Of a stretch of DNA of 64,000 nucleotides, positions 24,013 to 33,427 are shown one piece after another (within the stretch, counting starts at the first letter, position 1; each line of letters starts with the position of its first letter). The notes beneath the pieces are model-generated. The model saw only the letters and a list, made by a program, of their open reading frames with translations. It made no database searches and had not been told where the DNA came from. A program made the position numbers and the translations under genes. Source of the DNA: Torymus aiolomorphi (taxonomy: Eukaryota; Arthropoda; Insecta; Hymenoptera; Torymidae); contig CM070874.1 in the NCBI GenBank assembly GCA_036365515.1, forward strand, positions 212,530,297 through 212,594,296, in the 5' to 3' direction.

Positions 24013-25470
24013 GAAAAGGGCCCGTCTCACGCCCTTTTCCATGAGATGCAACCATACGACAATTATTCATCCCTCCGGTTGCAATTTTCACATTTCCTTT
24101 TTCAGAAACAAAATGAAATATAAAAGCCATTGATTTTTTTATAATAGTAATAATACTAATATAATAACTATTGATTGTATTCAATTTCATGAATATATAT
24201 TATTATACTTTAATGCACCAAACAATGCATAATATGTAATCTACAAACTACGTAGATGTCATGTTAGCTTTAAGTAATTGAGCATTATAAATAAATCTTA
24301 TGGAAGCTCTCAGCGTATACTAAAACGTATACTTAATTTTTTTTTAATTAGTAAATATTACTAATAATCAAATAAATGCTATATTAGTGCAAGCCTTCAT
24401 TACATTTAATAAAATAAAATAATAATGAAAAAGGCCCCTTCCACGCCCTTTTCCGTGAGATGCAACCATACGATAATTATTCATCCCTCCGGCTGCAATT
24501 TTCACATTTCCTTTTTCAGAAACAAAATGAAATATAAAAGCCATTGATTTTTTTATAATAGTAATAATAATAATAATATAATAACTATATTGATTGTATT
24601 CAATTTCATGAATATATGTTATTATACTTTAATGCACCAAACAATGCATAATATGTAATCTACAAACTACGTAGATATCATGTTACCTTTAAATAATTGA
24701 GCATTATAAATAAATCTTATGGAAGCTCTCAGCATATACTAAAAACGTATACTTCATTTTTTTAATTAGTAAATATTACTAATAATCAAATAAATGTAAT
24801 ATTAGGGCAAACCTTCATTACATTTAATAAAATAAAATAATAATGAAAAGGGCCCCTTCCACGCCCTTTTCCGTGAGATGCAACCATACGATAATTCATC
24901 CCTCCGACTGCAATTTATACATTTCCTTTTTCAGAAACAAAATGTTAACTATATAAAAGCCATTAAACTTTTTATAAGAATAAATTAATAATAGTAATAA
25001 TAACAACAATATAATAACTACTATACTTTAAATAATTGAGCATTATAAATAAATCTTATGGAAGCTCTCCGCGTATACTAAAACGTATACTTTATTTTTT
25101 TAATTAGTAAATATTACTAATAATCAAATAAATGCTATATTAGTGCAAGCCTTCATTCATACAATAAAATAAAATAATAATGAAAAGGGCCCCTTCCACG
25201 CCCTTTTCCGTGAGATGCAACCATACGATAATTCATCCCTCCGACTGCAATTTATACATTTCCTTTTTCAGAAACAAAATGCTAATAATATAAAAGCCAT
25301 TAAACTTTTTATAAGAATAAAATAATAATAGTAATAATAACAACAATATAATAACTATATACTTTACATAATTGAGCATTATAAATAAATCTTATGGAAG
25401 CTCTTTGCGTATACTAAAAGGTATACTTCATTTTTTTTTAATTAGTAAATATTACTAATAATCAAATACA
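24013..25470. repeat. Four-copy tandem repeat, ~415-bp units
   Basis: Units begin with 'gaaaaggg' and continue through 'cgcccttttccgtgagatgc' at 24013, 24427, 24845 and 25182 (spacings 414, 418, 337). The later units have lost a block around 'caatttcatgaatatat'. Each ends in a palindromic 'cgtatactaaaacgtatac' and an AT-rich tail. The array lies immediately downstream of the 3' end of the minus-strand Mutator-like element and may be its subterminal repeats. Confidence 0.85.
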
Positions 25471-25589
25471 ATATTGGTGTTAATAAAAGAAAACAATATA
25501 TATAAAATTGCTATATGGTGCATATTATATATATGAAATATACTTATGATCTTAAAATGATTTAATTTTCAATTGTGAAAATATCAATA

Positions 25590-26453
25590 TTATTGTCTTG
25601 GGAATATTAACAGTTCTTTATTTCTTAAGATTTCAATGAAATGCTTTCTCATATTTTTTATATTTCTAGAATAACTTACTCCTGACGGATTTATTTCTGA
25701 TAATAAATCAATTACTATCGCGGCAGCGTAAACACCGCAACTGACACCATCAGGTTGTTGCATAGCCATATTCTCAAAAACAATATTGTTTGCATTAGGA
25801 AAAAGGATTTGTAAATATATCCTTTCTTTTTCATGTAACACTCCTCCAGTGTGTGCAATTAGCGTATCATATATTTTAATAATATTGTTATTATAATAGG
25901 CAACACGCCAATGCTCTATGCAATTTCCGCCAATAATGACTAGACCTTCTCGTTCTCGAATAGGAACAACTATTTGAGGATATGATATATACATTACACT
26001 TCGTATTTCATATTCTGGCCGACAGTCTTGAACGAAACGTACAAATGCATCTAGTGAGTCGTCGTTTAATTTGTCGAATGGAGTTGTTAATACATTTACT
26101 ATAACCATATCTATAGTTATTTCCCTCTCTTCTATAAATGTTAATATCTGTTGAATATCATAATCTGAAAAAATATAATTTGGATCATGTTCCAAAAATA
26201 TCAAATCTTCTGATTCATCGAGCGATATTTCCGCATTTTGACTCGTCGCTACTAATCTAGTAACATTTTCTATTCGTGTGAACTTTTGTTTCTTTTTTGT
26301 AACATTAAACTCGCTAGTTTCATCTTCACTACTATCATCATTTAACTTCTCTTTAAGCTTATCAGCTTTCTTTTCATCGTCACGTTTCTTTTTTCTTTTT
26401 TTGCCTTCAAGATATACTCTGGTTCTCTGATGGGCATATTTCTGTTGTGACGG
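25590..26453 (-). pseudogene. Ulp1/C48-type cysteine protease segment of a Mutator-like element
   Basis: The open frame runs from a stop at 26454 to its own stop at 25590. It starts with a Lys/Glu-rich basic linker (about 26270-26450), then a C48 peptidase fold. The catalytic His is visible in 'EHWRV', the Asp in 'IKIYDT', and the Gln-Cys pair in 'QQPDGVSCG', in the order and spacing of Ulp1/SENP proteases. In this kind of transposon the protease is the C-terminal part of, or a companion to, the transposase polyprotein; its substrate is unknown. A homopolymer near 26390-26410 and a stop at 26454 put it out of frame with the YqaJ segment upstream. I read it as the 3' end of a once-continuous gene broken by frameshifts; separate expression from an internal ATG at 26204 is possible. 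Confidence 0.75.
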
Positions 26454-26472
26454 CTATCGATTATTTCGGGAA

Positions 26473-27958
26473 CTAAACATTCTTTATAAAATCGTAGGAG
26501 AAATCGTTCCATTTTATCTTTCCAAATTTATCGTCTCTTTGTACTTTTACGTAAATCATACTCTTTGGCGTCCAAAGTACAAATATACAATATGATCTCT
26601 TAGTAATATGTAATTGTCCCTGTACCTGGTAATAAAAATTATGGTTTTTATTTAATTCGTAAACACAATTTTTCTCTTTTAATACGTTTTTAATATTTTT
26701 AACATTCTTTAGAGCTTCCTTTGCAGTATAATTAATAGCATTAAAGGGACATTTTATTTCCAAAATACCATCCTCGTCAATGAGACCATCTGGAGTACTT
26801 GCTAAACAAGCATGCTCAGAATCAATAAATAATCCACATCGTGTTATTTTAATGCCTAATTCTTGTTCTAGTTGCATTATAACTTCTGACGCATGATCTA
26901 TACCGTGTTGCATTTGTGGTGTCCTTTCTGTAGATGGATATAAAATCTCTTTAACTCTTTCAGCACAACTTGTGCTGTCACGACTTCGAATAACAACTCC
27001 AAAATGACGAGATGTTAATAGTATCTTTCGTAAGCATACCCATTCCATGGAATCGTACTGATCGCGCGTTCTACATTCAATTTCTTCGCGTTCATCTTGG
27101 TTCCGTTCGAGTTTTTCGAAATGTTCATCAATTAATATTGCAAAATCTTCATTATCTAAGTCAACTTCTTGTGATGTTGGGCCATAATGCTTATTTGAAT
27201 TCATTCGTGATGTAAATTTTCTTTTTCTTCCATTAGCATTTCTGTATTCACGATTCCTCGCAACTTTCAATTGCCGCTTTTCATCAAGATTGGGTATCAA
27301 TGGAGGTACCTCATCAAAAACTTTCGCATATGACTCTGTGAGTAACTGTTGTGTGTTATGACGTAATACTGCTGCATACACTCTTAAATTGTATTGATTT
27401 GATAAACCAAAATTAATTCTTTTGCCACCAATTTGAACACAAATGAGATTATTGAAAGATTCGGCTATGTTGTTTGTTAATTTGTGTAATAGACTTTCAC
27501 AAAAATTACTTATACATTCAACAGCTTCTTCAATTTTTTTATACATACCTGTTTTTTTCATCTGAGGAACGTTATTTTGTTTTCGTTCATTAATTGGTTT
27601 ATCTTTTTCATTGCAGGCATAAGCACGACCACCACATCCTGAATGATCACCAAAAACATGACAAGGAATATTTAAAATATCCTTTCTTAATTCACTTTTT
27701 TTGATACTCAAGTTTTCTTCCGTAGTTCTTCTACAGTCCACTGATGTCTCAACTAAATTACGGATGGTTAAAATGTTTTTTTTCACTAAGTTTCGCATAA
27801 CATAAAAAATTTCTATCTTTTCACTGCCTTTAGATTGTGTCATATTCGATACAGTAGTTAGTTTCGTACCTAAATTTCGCTGAAGGTGATTATAGCATCT
27901 AATTCGGGTTGGAATCAAATTATATTCACCGTAGACATTATTATCTACAATAGCTTTA
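26473..27958 (-). pseudogene. YqaJ-type exonuclease segment of the Mutator-like element
   Basis: The frame reads down to a stop at 26473. After a repeat of transposase sequence (27519-27958, see the duplication) it carries a linker, then a YqaJ/lambda-exonuclease-like nuclease. Visible motifs are 'LTSRHFGVVI', 'ASTPDGLIDEDG' followed by 'LEIKCP' (the PD-(D/E)XK core), and a downstream 'YYQVQGQLHI'. YqaJ domains are known in phages and in several eukaryotic DNA transposons, where they may trim DNA ends. Near 26520 the expected continuation ('FYKECLVPEI' type) lies in another frame, so a small indel truncates this segment. The first ATG in this frame (27918) lies inside the duplicated block and is not a natural start. 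Confidence 0.8.
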
Positions 27959-28398
27959 CAACAGCTTCTTCAATTTTTTTATACATACCTGTTTTTTTCA
28001 TCTGAGGAACGTTATTTTGTTTTCGTTCATTAATTGGTTTATCTTTTTCATTGCAGGCATAAGCACGACCACCACATCCTGAATGATCACCAAAAACATG
28101 ACAAGGAATATTTAAAATATCCTTTCTTAATTCACTTTTTTTGATACTCAAGTTTTCTTCCGTAGTTCTTCTACAGTCCACTGATGTCTCAACTAAATTA
28201 CGGATGGTTAAAATGTTTTTTTTCACTAAGTTTCGCATAACATAAAAAATTTCTATCTTTTCACTGCCTTTAGATTGTGTCATATTCGATACAGTAGTTA
28301 GTTTCGTACCTAAATTTCGCTGAAGGTGATTATAGCATCTAATTCGGGTTGGAATCAAATTATATTCACCGTAGACATTATTATCTACAATAGCTTTA
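27519..28398. repeat. Perfect 440-bp tandem duplication inside the transposase gene
   Basis: 27519-27958 and 27959-28398 match base for base as far as I can read. They begin at 'caacagcttcttc' and end at 'ctacaatagcttta'. 440 is not a multiple of three, so the duplication shifts the frame and splits the gene. Flanking bases differ directly outside the unit. It is either a very recent event or an assembly artefact. Confidence 0.95.
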
Positions 28399-29641
28399 TA
28401 TACATTGCTATCGCCATCGGAAATCATAAATTTGTAAATTAGACCATGTTGTTCGATACTGCATTTAAAGCCTTCTAAAATAGCATCACTTTCCATTGCT
28501 GCAGACGGAGCATTCCTATCCCAATTTTTATAGCAAAAATGATTCTTTGGACGTGCACCAGTTCGCTCTGCAAAGGCACATTTTGAACAATATTTGTTTC
28601 TTATGCCAACAAATAGAACTTTTTGAGTTCGTAAACCAATTATTACAGCAGATCCTGAAAGTGAATTGTAGTTTGTACCGTATGATCTAGTCATCCAACT
28701 GCCATCTACTACAACTTTAATCCACGGAATGTTACAATGAACATCGTTGTTCTTGATAGCAAGCTTTTTCTCTTCTTCAGCAGCCACTTTCATGCTTTCA
28801 AGAGCTACACTTTCTAATAACTCTAATGTTAAACCTTGTTGTACTCTGTATGTATTATCTGTCATGCAATGAATATTCATTGCTGCTAAAAGTTCCATCA
28901 ATTGAGTGTGACCAACGCCGATATTTACGGTTCCAAGAACTGATGCTTGGTTAATTCCCATTTTTTTAGATGTGTTTGGATTTTCAGAACACAAACTTTG
29001 TCTATACTGACAAGTATTACATTCATAATAAAATGTTGTCCTTAGTCCATTACGTTTTCGACCTGCATATTTTAATTGTGAATCGCATCTGTTAGCATTT
29101 GAATGGTCATCTACAATGTCTAATAATCTTTTAGAGAAGTAATCGAACTCTATTATTTCTCGAACTCCATTGATTGTCTCGTGTTCGTGGCTATCTTTAT
29201 CAATAATTGTTGATGACATAAATAAAATTTCACTGTCTTTCAACAATTCAGAATGATCATTGTTTTTTTCGCTATCGCCGACATTAGCGCTTATATTCTC
29301 AACCTCTTCTTCATTTATTATTTTTCCATGTAAAAAAGTCTCATCATGACCTTCATACTGATCATGGTTTTCAAATTTTGTAACATTTTGATCGATAACT
29401 TCATATGGATCATCATCACTAAAGCTACTATTATAATGCTCAATAGCACTGTCTTGTAAGTAAATTCCTGAATAACTGTGTTCTCTAAGAATATGTGTTC
29501 GCTGTTCTACAGCAGACGAGTGCACATTTGTACTATCTGAAAGGTTTACTTCTATTTCAGATGAAAAACTTTCTTGCCTTTCTAAATTATTCTTCTTTTG
29601 AGACACGCAGGTATCCAAATTTTGACATTTATTCTCTTTTC
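27945..29641 (-). pseudogene. Mutator-like (MULE) transposase segment
   Basis: This is the N-terminal half of the element's protein: an acidic, Asn-rich leader (about residues 1-190), a Cys cluster ('ECNTCQYRQSLC'), then the insect-type Mutator transposase domain. Likely DDE-region motifs are 'VVVDGSW' and 'FMISDGDSNV', followed by the C-H motif 'RCYNHLQRN'. The first in-frame ATG is not near the left end. A pyrimidine-rich TTCTTTAG at about 29642-29649 suggests a splice acceptor, with a 5' exon further upstream that I could not place. The frame runs into the second copy of the 440-bp duplication and ends about 10 codons after the junction. Without the duplication it would continue into the YqaJ segment. 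Confidence 0.8.
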
Positions 29642-29649
29642 GCCTAAAG

Positions 29650-30579
29650 AAGTAAAGAAAACCATCTATATATATTAAGAAATTTTACTATATATTAAAA
29701 ATGATTATTATTATTTATATATTAAAAATTTATATCACTAGATCAAACGCGCGCTGCGCGCGCGAAGATGAACGCTGTTTTGACTATACAATATTCGAAA
29801 ATGGAGAAATAACCTTATAATAAAAATATAAAGAAACAATAAGTATCACGTTACCATGCACATACCTACAGCATGGCAAGGCTTTCGACCAATCAGATTG
29901 CGAATAAAACGTGAAATAACATAACCATAAATTTTAATAAAGGGGATCATTTATTTATATTAAAAAATGTTTATTATTGATTACTATTTTATTTTATCTC
30001 CGGTGAAAATTTGTCTATTATCTCAGTAAATACAGATTCCGGTAAAATGCTTTTTTCACATTATTTGCAAATTTTATAGTTTGCTCGTAACAGACTTGTA
30101 AAAAATTTGTTCCATTCTTCTCATGAATATTTCGTAAAATTTATTTATTATCCCCTTTGACCTTGTCTCTCTCATTTGACCATAATGTTCTTTTTAAACG
30201 ATATTCTAACATATTTAAATTATGAACATTATTACTATCTTTAAAATAGTTCGAAATAAACTTGAATCGGTCGTCAAAAAATCCTTCCAACTTTTAATCT
30301 CTTTTATGTCCGAATAATGTGAAGGAAAGCGTATCACCGGTAGCTAAAACTAGAGAACGAAGTTCCTTTATTCCGCCAAGTGCTGGAATAATGGAAAAGA
30401 TGGAATCAAATGCAATTTTTACCCTGCTCTTCAGGCTATAAAAGTGGCCATTATATTGGAGATCGGAATAAAATAATTTTTTTTTTTTCAAGAACAAGTG
30501 AAGACAAAAATTTTATAAAAACGCTTATTAAATTACAAAACGAGAGCTTTCTTTTCCTTTTTGAAAATTAAAATATATT
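29650..30579. other. AT-rich region upstream of the Mutator-like element
   Basis: It contains a short GC palindrome ('acgcgcgctgcgcgcgcg', about 29747) and an inverted pair 'aaaggggat(c/a)at' at about 29938 and 30155 that could bound a ~220-bp MITE. The missing 5' exon and terminal inverted repeat of the Mutator-like element should lie here, but I cannot identify them. Confidence 0.4.
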
Positions 30580-31394
30580 GACTTCTGAAAGCACTGCATG
30601 CGTTTGAAAAAAAAATGGAAAAACTAACCTCAAATATCTTTGGTCGTAATAGCTGTATTTTTTTTGGGTAACGTACTTGGCTCGAAGATATAAAAAAGCT
30701 ATCTCTGTGTTAAATTGCAAGGCGATTTGTTGAATTTTTATGCCTGTTATCGTTTGGAAAAGGAAATGCATTTCTTTCCAAAAATATTTCTCGCCATACC
30801 CTGGCAGAAAGTGCCACATTCCCTGCCTGCTCCGAAACGGGAATGTGGTATTTTCGGCCTGGGTATAGCGAAAAATAGTATACGCACCATGGGAGTAAAA
30901 TTGGCCAGCACACAGCTCGTGTTTGCCACCCTCGCCTTCGGCTCGGGTGTCAATTTACACGAGATATGGACTGTCCAAGTTTTTTCCTCCGTAGGTGCGT
31001 AATATACTATTTTTCCTCGAAAACAAACGAAAATAGTTGCTTGAAATTTTAATCCAATATTTAAAATTTCATCCCACAACAATCGTAATAAGTTGTTAAA
31101 ATTTCAAATCGATTAATCAAACTCTCTCTGAGAAGTAGCGATTTAAAAAATTTGATAAACATTTTTAAGCTCAAATATCTTTGGTTGTAACAATCAGATA
31201 TTTTTGGATAACGAATTCGATTCGCGAAGATAAAAACAAAGCCAAAATCCAAATCTATGCCAAATTTGAAGACGATTGATTGACTTCTACGTCTGCTATG
31301 GTCTATAGAAAATGCACTTTTTTCAAAAATATTGTTTTTCTCAGACACAAATGAAGATAATCACTTGAAACTTTAAACCAATATTGCTCCTAAC
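30580..31394. repeat. Old ~600-bp direct repeat pair interrupted by a MITE
   Basis: 'ctcaaatatctttggt' occurs at about 30631 and 31171 with similar sequence after each ('ttggataacg', 'cgaagataaaa', 'tttccaaaaatat'). The first copy is interrupted by the foldback element at 30794-31012. The parts matter for the next locus: 31060-31110 is homologous to the sequence flanking the hammerhead insertion. Confidence 0.6.
30794..31012. mobile_element. Foldback element, 'tgccacattccc / cgccttcggctcg' family
   Basis: A first hairpin pairs 'ataccctggc' and 'gccacattccc' with 'gggaatgtgg' and 'gcctgggtat'. A second pairs 'gtatacgcacc' with 'ggtgcgtaatatac' around 'cgccttcggctcg'. The same arrangement is found in the palindrome at 33.7-34.5 kb. 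No protein is supported. Confidence 0.65.
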
Positions 31395-31551
31395 AAATTT
31401 AATAAGTAATAATTGTTATGACGCTAATGTGCATAAAGGCAAAAAACAATCTCATGTCCTTTTTATTAAAGGCCCAAATCGAAAAAAGTTGTCAAAAATA
31501 AGAGATTATAACAATAAGTCAAACACTTATTGCAGTCTAAAAAAATTCACG

Positions 31552-31616
31552 GGTGTTTCGTCCAGGCTACTAGATTGGACTCATCAGTGATGATCTAGTA
31601 GCCGTCATCAGACACC
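31552..31616 (-). ncRNA. Hammerhead ribozyme, copy 1
   Basis: The minus strand reads GGTGTC (helix III and cleavage site), TGATGA/TCATCA (helix I, 6 bp), CTGATGA (core), GTCCA/TGGAC (helix II, 5 bp), GAAA (core), CACC (helix III). All invariant core bases are present. With helix III open, this is a type III permutation. Loop I (GGCTACTAGA) and loop II (TCTAGTAGCC) are fully complementary over 10 nt. Confidence 0.88.
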
Positions 31617-31906
31617 TAGCGCTCCATCGTAGCGGCCAAAGGTTTATAGACTGAGCCACTCTTTTCACTAGTGGAAAAGAGAGGCTCCATCTGTCGGTGC
31701 GTTACACAAGCACCGCGTTAAATATAAATTTAAGTGAAGCTAATTGCCTAGTGTAATATTTAATAATTGTTATGACGCTAATGTGCATAAAGGCAAAAAA
31801 CAATCTCATGTCCTTTTTATTAAAGGCCCAAATCGAAAAAAGTTGTCAAAAATAAGAGATTATAACAATAAGTCAAACACTTATTGCAGTCTAAAAAAAA
31901 TTCACG

Positions 31907-31971
31907 GGTGTTTCGTCCAGGCTACTAGATTGGACTCATCAGTGATGATCTAGTAGCCGTCATCAGACACC
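31907..31971 (-). ncRNA. Hammerhead ribozyme, copy 2
   Basis: All 65 positions are the same as in copy 1 as far as I can read. The preceding A-run is one base longer, which explains the 355-bp spacing. Confidence 0.88.
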
Positions 31972-32263
31972 TAGCGCTCCATCGTAGCGGCCAGAGGTTT
32001 ATAGACTGAGCCACTCTTTTCACTAGTGGAAAAGAGAGGCTCCATCTGTCGGTGCGTTACACAAGCACCGCGTTAAATATAAATTTAAGTGAAGCTAATT
32101 GCCTAGTGTAATATTTAATAATTGTTATGACGCTAATGTGCATAAAGGCAAAAAACAATCTCATGTCCTTTTTATTAAAGGCCCAAATCGAAAAAAGTTT
32201 CTTTTCCACTAGTGAAAAGAGTGGCTCAGTCTATAAACCTTTGGCCGCTACGATGGAGCGCTA

Positions 32264-32328
32264 GGTGTCTGATGACGGCTACTAGATCATCACTGATGAG
32301 TCCAATCTAGTAGCCTGGACGAAACACC
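32264..32328 (+). ncRNA. Hammerhead ribozyme, inverted copy
   Basis: On the plus strand, helix III is GGTG (32264-32267) with CACC (32325-32328). Predicted cleavage is after C32269. Helix I is 32270-32275 with 32287-32292, the core CTGATGA is 32293-32299, helix II is 32300-32304 with 32316-32320, and GAAA is 32321-32324. Helix III is only 4 bp plus the U-A pair. Efficient cleavage may therefore need a dimer or tertiary loop contacts, as known for hammerheads with weak helix III. Confidence 0.88.
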
Positions 32329-32522
32329 CGTGAATTTTTTTTAGACTGCAATAAGTGTTTGACTTATTGTTATAATCTCTTATTTTTGACAACTTTTTTC
32401 GATTTGGGCCTTTAATAAAAAGGACATGAGATTGTTTTTTGCCTTTATGCACATTAGCGTCATAACAATTATTAAATATTACACTAGGCAATTAGCTTCA
32501 CTTAAATTTAAATTTAATAAGT

Positions 32523-33427
32523 GGTTGAAATTTCCAGCCGATAAGTTAACAATTTTTTTTTCGACAAAAATCAAAGAAATTTGAACCACATCTTCTTTGA
32601 TAACAAATGGCAGACGAAAGATAATTCAATTTAAAAAAAAATTAATTTTGATTTAATGATCTTTAAATAAAAATTTATTATAAGAGTATTAAGTTATATA
32701 TTTACTTTAAATTCAAAATTGTTTTTTTGATTATAAGATAAATGAAAAACATAACAAAATAAAAAAAAAGCTTACGGCACCTCAATTCTCCTTTAGAACG
32801 AAAAAAATAAGCTTTGAATCATAAGAATTGGTCGATTGGTTCAAAAGTTATAGCTGGTACAACACCCAGTCCCACCACACACATACACACACATACACAC
32901 ACACACTGACGGACAGGAACATTTTTGCTCAAAAACCATAAATTTTAGTACAAGAAGTCGTTAAATATGTTTGTAAACATTTTTTATTCCAAAGATTTTT
33001 TCACCACTACAAAGTTTCCTCTATAAGGAAGCAATAATCAATATCAACAACTATAATGGTTTTTATATTTTGAGAACGATCCATTGGCCGATCGAGGCTT
33101 TCACAGAGAAATGATATTATTCATAATTTTTTTTAGTTTATTAGGGACCTCAAGTACAAATAACAATTAAAAACCTTTTTGCAAGAATAATAAATGCCTC
33201 ATGTTTTAGGAATTGTTTTCGTGTTTTCGACATAAAGTTTAGAATAGTATTTTCGGAAAACCGGACAGTCTTCAACGATTATGGCCCGTTACACGCAAAA
33301 AAAGAACAGGGAACAGATACAGAAATAACATGGGTTAGTATATCTATATATATATAAGGAACATCTCCTAGCTGTTCCTGTTCCTCATATATATAGATAT
33401 ACTAACCCAAGTTTATTTACCATTTTT
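32523..33427. other. AT-rich repeat debris, CA microsatellite and one hairpin
   Basis: A CA-rich microsatellite lies at about 32875-32908, followed by 'ctgacggacaggaacatt'. This resembles the tail of a widespread insect interspersed repeat, but I cannot name it. A hairpin at about 33330-33408 pairs 'gggttagtatatctatatat' with its complement. It shares 'gttcctgttcctcatatat' features with the MITE at 22.3 kb. No gene seen. Confidence 0.5.

Larger units (their letters stand above)
31408..32509 (-). mobile_element. Hammerhead-ribozyme retrozyme-like insertion, ~354-bp units
   Basis: 'aataattgttatgacgc' begins units at 31408, 31762 and 32117 (spacing 354 and 355). The third unit stops near 32199 and is followed by an inverted partial unit (32200-32509). 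The ribozyme strand is minus in the two full copies and plus in the inverted one. The block is flanked by the 13-bp direct repeat 'aaatttaataagt' (31395-31407 and 32510-32522). Each unit also has a hairpin ('cttttcactagtggaaaag'). There is no coding capacity; the short open frames are the unit read repeatedly. Head-to-tail units with a self-cleaving ribozyme match the organisation of retrozymes, which spread through circular RNA copied by other elements' reverse transcriptase. That mode of spread is an inference here. Confidence 0.8.
31395..32522. repeat. 13-bp target-site duplication around the hammerhead block
   Basis: 'aaatttaataagt' at 31395-31407 and 32510-32522. The sequence outside, read without the insert, aligns with the uninterrupted relative at about 31040-31112 ('aatcgtaataagttgtt' then 'aaaatttc'). 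This supports a true empty site. A 13-bp duplication fits target-primed reverse transcription by a LINE. Confidence 0.75.

Noticed and set aside
31384..32491. Near-identical 68-69 codon frames in the hammerhead units
   Set aside because: They arise from the repeated non-coding unit and run through the ribozyme and its hairpins. No start context or domain.
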